Source of the DNA: Ga0077527 sp021300125
GTDB taxonomy: Bacteria; Pseudomonadota; Gammaproteobacteria; Burkholderiales; SG8-41
Length of the DNA stretch: 64,000 nucleotides
Direction: 5' to 3'
Assembly: GCA_046339595.1 (NCBI GenBank)
Contig: JBKDUF010000034.1
Coordinates: 16,542 to 80,541, forward strand
How positions within the stretch are numbered: the stretch's first letter is position 1; every line of letters begins with the position of its first letter. Shown here in pieces: positions 26,621-35,869 of the stretch. The position numbers and the translations under genes were made by a program. The notes under the pieces were generated by a model, which was given only the letters and a program-made list of their open reading frames with translations, was not told where the DNA came from and ran no database searches.

Positions 26621-26648
26621 TTACAGCCAACAAGGCAAAGGAGCAAAC

Positions 26649-27884
26649 ATGGGCTTTCAATCCGGACTGAGCGGTCTCAACGTCGCCGCGAAGAATCTCG
26701 ACATCATCGGCAACAACGTCGCCAATGCCGGTACCGTCGGCTACAAGGGTTCGCGGGCGATTTTCGCCGATGTCTTCGCAAATTCACTGACCGGCGGCGG
26801 CGCAGGGCAGATTGGCATTGGCGCAAAGGTTGCCAAGGTTCAGCAGCAGTTCAACCAGGGCAAAATCTCAGCAACAAATAATCCGCTCGATCTCGCAATC
26901 AGTGGAGGCGGTTTCTTCCGGCTAAGCAACAACGGCACCATCAGCTACAGTCGTAACGGGCAGTTCAACATCGACAACAGCGGCTACATCGTCAATAGCG
27001 ATGGCCTGCAGGTTACCGGTTATCCGGTGGATTCTGCTGGCAACGTGATTCCGTCCTCGCCGCAACCGATGCGGCTGTCCTCGGCTGACATCGCGCCCAA
27101 TGCGACCACCGAGTTCGAGGCCACGATCAACCTCGATTCGCGTGCCTCGGGCATCGCGTTGCCTTTTTCGGCCAGCGATCCCTCCACCTACACCAGTTCG
27201 ACCTCGGGCACCGTGTACGACTCGCTGGGCAATCCGCACATGTTGACCATGTATTTCGTGAAAACCACGACCGCCGGACAATGGGCGCTGCACGGCACAC
27301 TCGACGGAGGTCCGGTCGGCGACGTCAATCTCGGTGCTGGTGCCGGCAACCCGGCGACACTTAGCTTCAACAGCTCCGGAACGCTGACTACGACGATGCC
27401 ACTTAACTTAAGTCTTGCCCTCTCCAACGGCGCGGTGACACCGCTGGGCATAGAGCTTGATCTCTCCGAATCTACCCAATTCGGCGCTGATTTCGGGGTC
27501 AGCGCGCTGTCCCAGGACGGCTATGCCGCCGGCCGCATGACCGGTTTCAACGTTGGCGCAGACGGCATCATCGTCGGCCGCTACTCCAACGGCGAGGCGA
27601 TGCAGCTGGGCCAGATTGTGCTGGCCAACTTCGCCAATCCCGGCGGCCTGCGCCCCCTCGGCGACAACCAGTGGGAGGAAACCTCAGATTCAGGCCTTGC
27701 TCTGGTTGGCCAGCCGCAGACTGGCAGCCTGGGTTCACTGCAGTCGGCTGCGGTCGAGGATTCCAACGTGGATCTCACCCAGGAGCTGGTCAACATGATC
27801 ACTGCGCAGCGCGCATACCAGGCAAACGCCCAGACAATCAAGACCATGGACCAAGTCTTGCAGACACTGGTCAACCTGCGCTAG
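26649..27884 (+). CDS. flgE: Flagellar hook protein FlgE
   Basis: The ATG at 26649 gives 411 residues. The start G-F-Q-S-G-L-S-G-L-N-V-A-A-K-N-L-D and I-G-N-N-V-A-N-A-G-T-V-G-Y-K are the conserved N-terminal D0 segments. The C-terminus ends with V-N-M-I-T-A-Q-R-A-Y-Q-A-N-A-Q. The central D1/D2 region is Ser/Thr/Ala-rich and variable. FlgE builds the universal joint. Length is within the normal range. AAGGAG precedes the start. Confidence 0.96.
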   Translation: MGFQSGLSGLNVAAKNLDIIGNNVANAGTVGYKGSRAIFADVFANSLTGGGAGQIGIGAKVAKVQQQFNQGKISATNNPLDLAISGGGFFRLSNNGTISYSRNGQFNIDNSGYIVNSDGLQVTGYPVDSAGNVIPSSPQPMRLSSADIAPNATTEFEATINLDSRASGIALPFSASDPSTYTSSTSGTVYDSLGNPHMLTMYFVKTTTAGQWALHGTLDGGPVGDVNLGAGAGNPATLSFNSSGTLTTTMPLNLSLALSNGAVTPLGIELDLSESTQFGADFGVSALSQDGYAAGRMTGFNVGADGIIVGRYSNGEAMQLGQIVLANFANPGGLRPLGDNQWEETSDSGLALVGQPQTGSLGSLQSAAVEDSNVDLTQELVNMITAQRAYQANAQTIKTMDQVLQTLVNLR

Positions 27885-27900
27885 AAACAGGAGCTAGAGA

Positions 27901-28641
27901 TTGGACCGCCTGATCTATGTGGCAATGAGCGGCGCGAAGCAGACCATGCTTCAGCAGTCCACTGTCGCCAACAATCTTGCCAACCTGACCACCACGGGTT
28001 TTCGCGCGCAGCAGGCTGCGATGCGAGCGGCGCCTGTGGTCGGCGAAGGCCTGCCCACGCGCGCCTTTGCCGTCGATTCCACGCCGGGTGCGGATTTCCG
28101 CCAGGGTGTGATCCAGCATACCGGCCGCGACCTTGATGTCGCGATTGAAGGCCGTGGCTGGATTGCGGTTCAGGCCGCCGACGGCAGCGAGGCCTACACC
28201 CGTGCCGGCAGCCTCGAGGTGAACGGTAATGGCGTGCTGCAGACCCGTGGCGGGCTCAATGTCACCGGTGAGGCGGGGCCGATCGCGGTGCCACCGGATG
28301 TGCGTGTCACCGTCGGCCGCGACGGCACGGTGTCCACGGTGCCGGAAGGCAACCGTCCGAACCAGGTTGCCGCCCTGGGCCGCATCAAGCTGGCCAACCC
28401 GGACGAATCTCAGTTGGTACGCGGTGCCGACGGGCTGTTCCGGCTGCGCGACGGCGGTGTGGCGCCAGCTGATCCGCAGGTACGCATGGTTGGCGCCGCG
28501 CTCGAAGGCAGCAATGTAAATGCAGTGGATGCCATGGTCAGCATGATCGCGCTTGCCCGGCAGTTCGACCTTCAGATCAAGATGCTGCAGAACGCTGAAA
28601 ACAACGACCGACAGGCCAGCCAGTTGCTGGCCTCCCGCTGA
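27901..28641 (+). CDS. flgF: Flagellar proximal rod protein FlgF
   Basis: The start is a TTG at 27901 behind CAGGAG; the second residue onward (D-R-L-I-Y-V-A-M-S-G-A) is the conserved FlgF N-terminus, so no upstream start is needed. 246 residues. V-A-N-N-L-A-N-L-T-T-T-G-F-R and the C-terminal N-A-V-D-A-M-V-S-M-I-A-L-A-R complete the rod signature. Use of TTG may keep its level below that of neighbouring hook genes. Confidence 0.95.
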   Translation: MDRLIYVAMSGAKQTMLQQSTVANNLANLTTTGFRAQQAAMRAAPVVGEGLPTRAFAVDSTPGADFRQGVIQHTGRDLDVAIEGRGWIAVQAADGSEAYTRAGSLEVNGNGVLQTRGGLNVTGEAGPIAVPPDVRVTVGRDGTVSTVPEGNRPNQVAALGRIKLANPDESQLVRGADGLFRLRDGGVAPADPQVRMVGAALEGSNVNAVDAMVSMIALARQFDLQIKMLQNAENNDRQASQLLASR

Positions 28642-28667
28642 AACCCGATTAACCGAGGAGCTTCCCC

Positions 28668-29450
28668 ATGATCCGCTCGCTCTGGATTTCCAAGACCGGA
28701 CTCGACGCCCAGCAGACACAGATGGACGTCATTTCCAACAACCTGGCCAACGTCTCGACCAACGGCTTCAAGCGTGCCCGCGCGGTATTCGAAGACCTGC
28801 TCTACCAGACCATCCGTCAGCCCGGCGCTCAGTCCTCGCAGCAGACGCAGCTGCCGACCGGACTGCAGATCGGTACCGGCGTGAAGCCGGTGGCCACCGC
28901 GCGCATCTTCACCCAGGGGAACCTTCAGCAGACCGGCAACCCGCTGGACGTGGCGATCCAGGGCAACGGCTTTTTCCAGGTGCTGATGCCCGACGGCACC
29001 ACCGCCTACACCCGCGACGGCTCGTTCCAGGTCGACAGCCAGGGCCAGCTGGTCACGGCCAGCGGTTTCGCCGTGCAGCCCGCGATCACCATTCCCGCCA
29101 ACGCGCAGTCGGTGACCATCGGCCGCGACGGCGTGGTCTCGGTGCTGCGCCAGGGCAGCGCCACACCGAGCCAGGTTGGCGCGCTGCAGCTGGTCGGCTT
29201 CACCAATCCGGCAGGCCTGCAGAGTTTCGGCGAGAACCTGTATCTGGAGACCGCGGCCTCGGGTACGCCCAGCGCGAACACCCCCGGCACCAATGGCCTC
29301 GGCCTGCTCAACCAGGGTTACGCGGAGACCTCGAATGTGAATGTCGTCGAGGAACTGGTGTCGATGATCCAGACCCAGCGCGCATACGAAATCAATTCGA
29401 AATCCATCCAGACCTCGGATCAGATGCTGCAGCGTCTGGCCCAGCTCTGA
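28668..29450 (+). CDS. flgG: Flagellar distal rod protein FlgG
   Basis: This 260-residue protein is strongly conserved: I-R-S-L-W-I-S-K-T-G-L-D-A-Q-Q at the start, I-S-N-N-L-A-N-V-S-T-N-G-F-K-R, and V-E-E-L-V-S-M-I-Q-T-Q-R-A-Y-E near the end. FlgG polymerises into the distal rod through the P and L rings. The length is exactly typical, and a GAGGAG ribosome site lies upstream. Confidence 0.97.
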   Translation: MIRSLWISKTGLDAQQTQMDVISNNLANVSTNGFKRARAVFEDLLYQTIRQPGAQSSQQTQLPTGLQIGTGVKPVATARIFTQGNLQQTGNPLDVAIQGNGFFQVLMPDGTTAYTRDGSFQVDSQGQLVTASGFAVQPAITIPANAQSVTIGRDGVVSVLRQGSATPSQVGALQLVGFTNPAGLQSFGENLYLETAASGTPSANTPGTNGLGLLNQGYAETSNVNVVEELVSMIQTQRAYEINSKSIQTSDQMLQRLAQL

Positions 29451-29464
29451 TCGCGGAGCTTGAA

Positions 29465-30133
29465 ATGAAAAAGATACTGCTTGCCGCCGTGCTGCTGCCG
29501 CTGAGCGCGGCCTGCGTGCATACCGTGCCGCCCACCGCCGTGCAGCAGCCTTTGAGTGCCCGGCCAGCGCAACCCGCAGTCGCTGCGGCCGCCAACGGCG
29601 CGATCTTCCAGGTCGGCGCCAATGATCGCGCGCTGTTCGAGGACCGCCGCGCGCGCCGTGTCGGCGATACCCTCACCATCTCGATCAGCGACCGCACAGC
29701 CGCCAGCCGCAAATCCAATACCAACTCGGCCCGCGCCAGCAACAACCAGTTCGGCGTGAATTCCCTCGCGGGGCTGCCCGGCAAGAGTTTCCTCAATTCC
29801 AATCTCAACGCGACCTCGGATTTTTCCTTCGACGGCAGCGGCGAGAGCGCCAGCAACAACGATTTCAACGGCGTCATCACGGTCACCGTGATCGAGGTTC
29901 TTGCCAACGGCAACCTCCAGGTCAGCGGCGAGAAGCAGCTCGGAATCAACCAGGGTTCCGAGTTCATCCGCTTCTCGGGGATCGTCAACCCGCTGCACCT
30001 GACCAGCAGCAACACGGTGAGCTCGACCCAGGTAGCCGACGCCCGAATCGAATACCGCGCCAATGGCGCGCTCGACAGCGCCCAGGTGATGGGCTGGCTG
30101 TCGCGCTTTTTCCTCAATTTCCTGCCGTTCTGA
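29465..30133 (+). CDS. flgH: Flagellar L-ring lipoprotein FlgH
   Basis: This 222-residue protein starts with a lipoprotein signal; the lipid-bearing cysteine is C17 in L-S-A-A-C. The conserved core reads R-R-V-G-D-T-L-T-I-S-I-S-D and the C-terminus G-W-L-S-R-F-F-L-N-F-L-P-F is family-typical. FlgH forms the outer-membrane L ring. flgI starts two bases after its stop. Confidence 0.96.
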   Translation: MKKILLAAVLLPLSAACVHTVPPTAVQQPLSARPAQPAVAAAANGAIFQVGANDRALFEDRRARRVGDTLTISISDRTAASRKSNTNSARASNNQFGVNSLAGLPGKSFLNSNLNATSDFSFDGSGESASNNDFNGVITVTVIEVLANGNLQVSGEKQLGINQGSEFIRFSGIVNPLHLTSSNTVSSTQVADARIEYRANGALDSAQVMGWLSRFFLNFLPF

Positions 30134-30135
30134 CA

Positions 30136-31269
30136 ATGAGCGGGCTCATCACCATGACAGCCATGTTCCGCCGCTGTGCCGCGCCGCTGGCGCTTCTCGT
30201 GCTGCTGCTCGCCGCCGTGGCGCCGGTACAGGCCCAGCGCATCAAGGATCTTGCCACGGTGCAGGGCGTGCGCAGCAACCAGCTCATCGGCTACGGACTG
30301 GTGGTCGGTCTCGACGGAACCGGCGACCAGACCACCCAGACCCCGTTCACGGTGCAGAGCCTGACCACGATGCTGTCCCAGCTCGGCGTCACGCTGCCGC
30401 CGGGCGCCAGCCTGCAGCTGAAGAACGTGGCCGCGGTCATGATCACCTCAATGCTGCCCCCGTTTGCAGCGCCGGGACAGGCCATCGACGTCACGGTGTC
30501 CTCCATCGGCAATGCCAAATCACTGCGCGGCGGTACGCTGCTGCTGACGCCGCTGCGAGGCGCAGACGGACAGGTGTACGCCATGGCACAGGGCAATATC
30601 CTGGTCGGCGGCGTCGGTGCCTCGTCTGGCGGCACCAGCGTGCAGGTCAACCACCTGAGCGTCGGCCGCATTTCCGGCGGCGCGACCGTGGAGCGGGCGG
30701 TGACAATGCCGCTGGGCGGAGAGGCGGACATCCTGCTTGGCGTGCATGGCAGTGATTTCACCACCACGAACCGTATCGTTGATGCCATCAACGGCCATGT
30801 CGGCGCGGGCACTGCCACCGCCGTGGACGGCCGCACCATCCGCGTCGCCGCTCCGGCCGGCGCCGGGGAGCGGGTGGCCTTTCTCGCCCGCATCGAGGGG
30901 CTCGAGGTGCAGGCCGCCTCGGCCCGGGCGCGGGTCATCGTCAATGCACGCACCGGCTCGGTGGTGATGAACCAGGCAGTGAGCGTGGATGTGTGCGCGG
31001 TGGCGCACGGCAACCTCTCGGTGGTGATCACCACCGAACCGGTGATCAGCCAGCCGGGGCCGTTCTCCGGCGGCCAGACGGTTCAGGCGGAGCGTGCGCA
31101 GGTCGAGATCCGCCAGGACAAGGGCCTGCTCACCATGGTGCGCGGCGCCAATCTCAGCGACGTGGTGAAGGCGCTCAATGCCATCGGCGCCACGCCACAG
31201 GACCTGCTGGCGATCCTGCAGGCGATGAAGGCCTCGGGCGCACTGCGCGCCGAACTGGAGATCATCTGA
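30136..31269 (+). CDS. flgI: Flagellar P-ring protein FlgI
   Basis: The ATG at 30136 gives 377 residues; ATG codons at 30154 and 30163 are alternatives that leave a tighter signal peptide (F-R-R-C-A-A through V-Q-A). The mature start Q-R-I-K-D-L-A-T-V-Q-G-V-R and the segments N-Q-L-I-G-Y-G-L-V-V-G-L-D-G-T-G-D are diagnostic. FlgI is exported by Sec and assembles into the periplasmic P ring with help from FlgA. Confidence 0.96.
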   Translation: MSGLITMTAMFRRCAAPLALLVLLLAAVAPVQAQRIKDLATVQGVRSNQLIGYGLVVGLDGTGDQTTQTPFTVQSLTTMLSQLGVTLPPGASLQLKNVAAVMITSMLPPFAAPGQAIDVTVSSIGNAKSLRGGTLLLTPLRGADGQVYAMAQGNILVGGVGASSGGTSVQVNHLSVGRISGGATVERAVTMPLGGEADILLGVHGSDFTTTNRIVDAINGHVGAGTATAVDGRTIRVAAPAGAGERVAFLARIEGLEVQAASARARVIVNARTGSVVMNQAVSVDVCAVAHGNLSVVITTEPVISQPGPFSGGQTVQAERAQVEIRQDKGLLTMVRGANLSDVVKALNAIGATPQDLLAILQAMKASGALRAELEII

Positions 31270-31291
31270 TGGCTGAGTGGAGCGCATCGCG

Positions 31292-32173
31292 ATGAGCCTG
31301 CCTGCCCTGCCGCAATCCCTTGCGGTCGACACCCGCGCCCTTGACGACCTGAAGGTGCGTGCACGCAACAACCCTGAAACCGCACTGAAGGACGCCGCGA
31401 AGCAGTTCGAGGTCCTGTTCATGAACATGCTGCTCAAGAGCATGCGGGACACGGTGCCGCAGGAGGGTTTGTTCGACAGCGAACAGACGCGCTTCTACAC
31501 ATCGATGCTCGACCAGCAGCTCTCCGAGAAAATGTCCACCCGCGGCATCGGCCTGGCCGAGATCATGGTCCGACAGCTGCAGCGCCAGAGCCATGCGGTT
31601 CCGGCCACAGACGCTGCCGGTGTCAATGGCATCAACGGTATCGGGTCCGTTCCGGGCGCGGCCGCGCCCGCCGGGCCTTCGCGTTCCGCCGCGCCGGTCG
31701 GCGACGCGCGGGCCTTTGTCAACCGCATGTGGCCGGAGGCTGCCGAGGCGAGCCGCACCACCGGCATACCCGCGCATTTCATCCTTGGCCAGGCCGCCCT
31801 CGAATCGGGCTGGGGCGCGCGCGAAATCCGCGGCGCCGACGGCAGTGCGAGCCACAACCTGTTCGGCATCAAGGCCGGCCGCGGCTGGCAGGGCGGCAGT
31901 GTGGAGGTGACCACCACCGAATACACCGACGGCGTGCCGCGCAAGACCGTGGAGCGCTTCCGCGCCTACGACTCCTATGCCTCGGCGTTCGAGGATTACG
32001 CCCGGCTGCTGAAGAACAACCCGCGCTATGCCGGTGTCATTGAGGGGTCCCGCGATGCCGCATCCTTCGCGCGTGCGTTGCAGCAGGCCGGATATGCCAC
32101 CGATCCCCAATATGCAGACAAGCTCACCCGCGTGATCAACGGCAATGTGCTTCGACAGAGCCTGCTCGGCTGA
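31292..32173 (+). CDS. flgJ: Rod cap and peptidoglycan hydrolase FlgJ
   Basis: Starting at ATG 31292 (GGAG upstream; an in-frame GTG lies at 31277) gives 293 residues. Residues about 25-98 are the rod-binding domain (A-A-K-Q-F-E-V-L-F-M-N-M-L-L-K-S-M-R). After a Gly/Ala/Pro linker, residues about 140-293 form the glucosaminidase domain, with the likely catalytic E171 in G-Q-A-A-L-E-S-G-W-G. It is the dual-domain type found in beta/gammaproteobacteria and opens the wall for the rod. Confidence 0.95.
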   Translation: MSLPALPQSLAVDTRALDDLKVRARNNPETALKDAAKQFEVLFMNMLLKSMRDTVPQEGLFDSEQTRFYTSMLDQQLSEKMSTRGIGLAEIMVRQLQRQSHAVPATDAAGVNGINGIGSVPGAAAPAGPSRSAAPVGDARAFVNRMWPEAAEASRTTGIPAHFILGQAALESGWGAREIRGADGSASHNLFGIKAGRGWQGGSVEVTTTEYTDGVPRKTVERFRAYDSYASAFEDYARLLKNNPRYAGVIEGSRDAASFARALQQAGYATDPQYADKLTRVINGNVLRQSLLG

Positions 32174-32192
32174 GGTTTGAGGAGAAACGACT

Positions 32193-34097
32193 ATGACAAG
32201 CGGCATTTTTGGGGTGGCTGTCAGCGGCCTCAACGCTGCCCAGGCCGGACTGGTGACGACCGGCCACAACATCGCCAACGCCAACACCGCGGGTTACCAT
32301 CGGCAGTCGGTGATCCAGTCGGCGGCGCCTCCCCAGCTTACCGGTTCCGGCTTTTTTGGTCAGGGTGTCAATGTCGAATCGGTGGTGCGCAACTACAGTG
32401 CTTTTCTCGACAGCCAGGTTGTACGTGCCGAGGCGAGAGCTTCCTTTTTCACCACCCAGTCTGCCCAGCTGGCACAGCTTGACGGCCTGCTCGCCGATCC
32501 TGCTGCAGGGCTTTCACCTGCACTGCAGTCTTTTTTTGCTGCAGTCAACGAGGTAGCGGCCAACCCCGCATCGTTGCCTTCGCGCCAGTCACTGCTGTCT
32601 TCGGCACAGACCCTAGCGGCAAGGTTCGGAGAAATCGATGGTCGTCTGGCCGAAATCGCCCGGGGAGTCAACTCGCAGCTGTCGGGAAGTGTCTCAAGCA
32701 TCAACAGTTATGCCACTGAAATCGCGCTGCTTAACGAGCGCATTCACGTCGCGCAGAGCGCCGCGGGTCAACCACCCAACGACCTGCTTGACCAGCGCGA
32801 CCGGCTGATCGGCGAACTGAATCGAATCGTCGGCGTGTCCACCGTGACCCAAAGTGACGGCGCCCTGAATGTTTTCATCGGCACCGGTCAAAGCCTGGTG
32901 GTAGGCAACCAGGCGACACAGCTTTCTCTGCAGGCATCGGCCGAAGATCCCACATTCTTCAATTTGGTACACCGGCAGGGTACGGGCGCTGCGCCGATCG
33001 CCTCGCGCAGTCTGCAGTCGGGCAGCCTTGGTGGACTGCTGGCGTTCCGCGAAGGCGCCCTGGTTGAGTCGCGCGACGGGCTGGGCCGGATAGCGACGGT
33101 GCTCGCTTCGACTTTTAACGAACAGCATAGCCTGGGCCAGGACTACGACGGAGCCGCGGGCGGACTGTTTTTCGCGGCTCCCCAGGTAGCGGTGGCTGCG
33201 CGTGCCTCGAACACCGGCAATGCGGTGCTGGCTGCTTCCCATGCCGATGTGTCAGCCCTCGAAGTTTCGTCGTACCGTGTTACTTACAGCGCCGGCAGTT
33301 TTCTGGTGACACGGCTTTCCGACAACAGCACCACGACCTGGGCTTCATTGCCGCAGACGGTTGACGGATTCATGCTCAATCTCGCATCCGGTACGCCCGC
33401 CGAGGGTGACAGCTTTGTCGTCGAGCCGGTGCGATATGGCGCCCGTAATTTCAGCGTTGCCGTCGACAGCGTGGCCCGCATCGCGGCAGCAGCACCGATC
33501 CGCAGCGCTGCAGTCGCAGGCAATACCGGCAGCGCCACGATCAGCGCCGGCAGCGTCAACCCGCCCGCGCCGCTGAATGCAAACCTGCAGCAACCCGTCA
33601 CCATCAACTTCACCAGCCCCGGCACTTTCAATGTCAGCGGCACCGGCACCGGCAATCCGGTTGGCCTGTCTTACACGCCGGGCGCCGACATCAGCTACAA
33701 CGGCTGGACCATCCGCATCAGCGGCACGCCGGCAGCCGGTGACAGCTTCATCATCGAGGCCAACAGCGGCGGGCGCGGTGATAACCGCAACGCGCTGCAG
33801 CTGGCCGCGTTGCAGGGCGCGCAGAATCTCGTCGGCGGCCGCGCCGGCTACCAGAGCGCTTACAGCCAGATCGCCGGCAGCGTCGGTGCTCGCACCCGGG
33901 AAGCGCAGATTTCAGCCGAAGCCCAAGACAATGTCACCGCGCAGGCGCGCCAGGCCCAGCAGTCGCTGTCCGGGGTCAATCTCGATGAAGAAGCGGCAAA
34001 CCTGATCCGTTACCAGCAGGCCTACCAGGCCTCGAGCAAGGTGGTTGAGGTGGCCTCGCGGCTGTTCGAGACATTGCTCGGCATTTCAGGGAGATGA
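32193..34097 (+). CDS. flgK: Hook-filament junction protein FlgK (HAP1)
   Basis: This 634-residue protein has the N-terminal V-S-G-L-N-A-A-Q-A-G-L-V-T-T-G-H-N-I-A-N-A motif and a C-terminal N-L-I-R-Y-Q-Q-A-Y-Q-A-S-S-K-V-V-E-V-A-S. The central domain is long and Thr/Ser/Ala-rich, as is common for FlgK. It joins hook to filament with FlgL and is carried by FlgN. The stop overlaps an ATG at the flgL start. Confidence 0.95.
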   Translation: MTSGIFGVAVSGLNAAQAGLVTTGHNIANANTAGYHRQSVIQSAAPPQLTGSGFFGQGVNVESVVRNYSAFLDSQVVRAEARASFFTTQSAQLAQLDGLLADPAAGLSPALQSFFAAVNEVAANPASLPSRQSLLSSAQTLAARFGEIDGRLAEIARGVNSQLSGSVSSINSYATEIALLNERIHVAQSAAGQPPNDLLDQRDRLIGELNRIVGVSTVTQSDGALNVFIGTGQSLVVGNQATQLSLQASAEDPTFFNLVHRQGTGAAPIASRSLQSGSLGGLLAFREGALVESRDGLGRIATVLASTFNEQHSLGQDYDGAAGGLFFAAPQVAVAARASNTGNAVLAASHADVSALEVSSYRVTYSAGSFLVTRLSDNSTTTWASLPQTVDGFMLNLASGTPAEGDSFVVEPVRYGARNFSVAVDSVARIAAAAPIRSAAVAGNTGSATISAGSVNPPAPLNANLQQPVTINFTSPGTFNVSGTGTGNPVGLSYTPGADISYNGWTIRISGTPAAGDSFIIEANSGGRGDNRNALQLAALQGAQNLVGGRAGYQSAYSQIAGSVGARTREAQISAEAQDNVTAQARQAQQSLSGVNLDEEAANLIRYQQAYQASSKVVEVASRLFETLLGISGR

Positions 34098-34102
34098 CCA
34101 GC

Positions 34103-35410
34103 ATGCGCGTGAGCACCAGCAGTCTCTATGAAACCGGTGTCGGCGGCATGTTGCGGCTGCAGGACCAGCAGCTGCGACTGCAACAGCAGGTTTCCACCGG
34201 GCGCCGTATAAATTCACCAGCCGACGACCCGATTGCCGCTGCTGCGGTTCTTGAGATCGGCCAGGCCCAATCCATGCAGGAGCAGTTCGGACGCAATATC
34301 GAAAGCGCGCGCAGCGCCCTGCTGCAGGAGGAGCAGGCCCTGGGCGATGCCACCCGCGTGCTCCAGGATATCAAGACCTTGGCAGTGAACGCCGGCAATG
34401 GCGCGCTCTCCAATGCCGACCGCATGGCGCTGGCGACCGAACTGCAGGCGCGATATGACGAACTGCTTGCCATCGCCAACCGCAGCGACGGCAACGGGCA
34501 TTACCTGTTTTCCGGATTCAAGGCGGATACGCCGCCTTTCCTGCAGAACGCCGGCGGCGCGATCAGCTACCAGGGTGACGAGGGCCAGCGCCTGGTCCAG
34601 ATCGGCGTCCAACGCCGTGTCGCGGTCAGCGACTCGGGCGCCGCAGTGTTCATGACGGTGCGTGAGGGTGATGGCCGGATTGTTGCTGCCGCCGCGCAGG
34701 CCAATGCCGGAAGCGCCATTGTCGGCACGACCTCCGTGGGCAACGAGGCGGCCTGGAACGATCCCGCCAATCCGCGTGAGTTCTCGATCCGTTTCCATGT
34801 TGATGCCACGGTAACGCCGGCTCAGACCACGTATGACATTGTTGACACGGTGAACAACGTTTCGCTGCTCACCGGGGCTATACCTGCAGCAGGGCCCCAC
34901 CTGCGCAGCTACAGCGAGAGCGCACCGATCGCGCTGCGCACAGTGGCGCCACCCGACACCAATCCGGTGCCATTTGATTTCGGTGCCACGGTGGCGGTCA
35001 GCGGAGCACCGGCCGACGGCGACCTCATCGGCGTGCGCGCGGCAGCCACGCGCGATATGTTCGGCATGATTTCCGACCTGATTTCCAGCCTGCGTCAAGG
35101 GCAGTCCGCCACCGCGGCTTCAGCCGCCGCCTACCGCAACCGCCTCGACACTGCGCTCACCGGGATCGACAACGCGCTTGACCAGGTGCTGCTGGTCAGG
35201 GCCGGGGCGGGCACCCGGCTGGCGGAGCTCGATACTGCGCAGACTGCGGCCGAAGATGCGGTCCTCAATCATCAGCAGAACCTGTCACGGCTGCAGGATC
35301 TTGATTACGCCGCAGCTCTGTCCGAACTGGCACAGCGCCAGGCCCAGCTCGAGGCCGTGCAGAAATCCTTCCTTCAGATCACGCGTCTGCGCCTGTTCGA
35401 TTTCATCTGA
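34103..35410 (+). CDS. flgL: Hook-filament junction protein FlgL (HAP3)
   Basis: The ATG at 34103 (GGGAG upstream at good spacing) gives 435 residues; an ATG at 34094 overlapping the flgK stop would add three. The N-terminus M-R-V-S-T-S-S-L-Y and V-S-T-G-R-R-I-N-S-P-A-D-D-P are conserved flagellin-like helices. The C-terminal L-D-Y-A-A-A-L-S-E-L-A-Q-R-Q closes the D0 domain. Length is near the upper range for the family. Confidence 0.95.
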   Translation: MRVSTSSLYETGVGGMLRLQDQQLRLQQQVSTGRRINSPADDPIAAAAVLEIGQAQSMQEQFGRNIESARSALLQEEQALGDATRVLQDIKTLAVNAGNGALSNADRMALATELQARYDELLAIANRSDGNGHYLFSGFKADTPPFLQNAGGAISYQGDEGQRLVQIGVQRRVAVSDSGAAVFMTVREGDGRIVAAAAQANAGSAIVGTTSVGNEAAWNDPANPREFSIRFHVDATVTPAQTTYDIVDTVNNVSLLTGAIPAAGPHLRSYSESAPIALRTVAPPDTNPVPFDFGATVAVSGAPADGDLIGVRAAATRDMFGMISDLISSLRQGQSATAASAAAYRNRLDTALTGIDNALDQVLLVRAGAGTRLAELDTAQTAAEDAVLNHQQNLSRLQDLDYAAALSELAQRQAQLEAVQKSFLQITRLRLFDFI

Positions 35411-35421
35411 GGCAGGTCATC

Positions 35422-35862
35422 ATGGCGAAAACCCGTCACTTCCGTAAATCCGTCCTGCTGCTGTGCATGCTGCCGCTGGGCGGTTGCGTTTCTGCCGGCA
35501 GTGAAAGCACTCGTTCACCGCTGGTGGCGGACAAGGTGCTGCGGCTCTCCCCCTCGCTTTCCGTGCCGCTGGAGGCCATCGTCGCCGGAGCGGTGCTGTT
35601 TGCAGTGATTGATCCGCTGGCGCCGAACTGGGAAGTGGAGGCGCGCCCGCTGGGTGAAGGGCGTTACCTGCTGGCGCTGACCATGAAGCGCTTCGTGTCC
35701 GGCGGTGATGGCGAGGCCTACCAGGTGATGCAGCGTGCAGCCGAGCGGCTGCAGCGAGAGGCCGGTGCGGTTGCCTATTCGGTAGCTGCCTACAGCGAGG
35801 GCATAGATTCGGGCCTGCCCGCGGCGCGCAGGGTCGCGCGCGCGCTGATCGAATTGCGCTGA
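35422..35862 (+). CDS. Small outer-membrane-type lipoprotein of unknown function
   Basis: The product has 146 residues with a lipoprotein signal ending L-G-G-C22. The mature part includes a stretch I-V-A-G-A-V-L-F-A-V-I-D-P-L-A-P-N-W-E-V-E and a likely alpha/beta C-terminus. I do not recognise a named family. It starts 12 bases after flgL on the same strand and is therefore probably the last gene of the flgB operon. Its product may be an accessory envelope component of the flagellum, which is inference only. It converges on fliR seven bases later. Confidence 0.75.
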   Translation: MAKTRHFRKSVLLLCMLPLGGCVSAGSESTRSPLVADKVLRLSPSLSVPLEAIVAGAVLFAVIDPLAPNWEVEARPLGEGRYLLALTMKRFVSGGDGEAYQVMQRAAERLQREAGAVAYSVAAYSEGIDSGLPAARRVARALIELR

Positions 35863-35869
35863 AGTTTAT

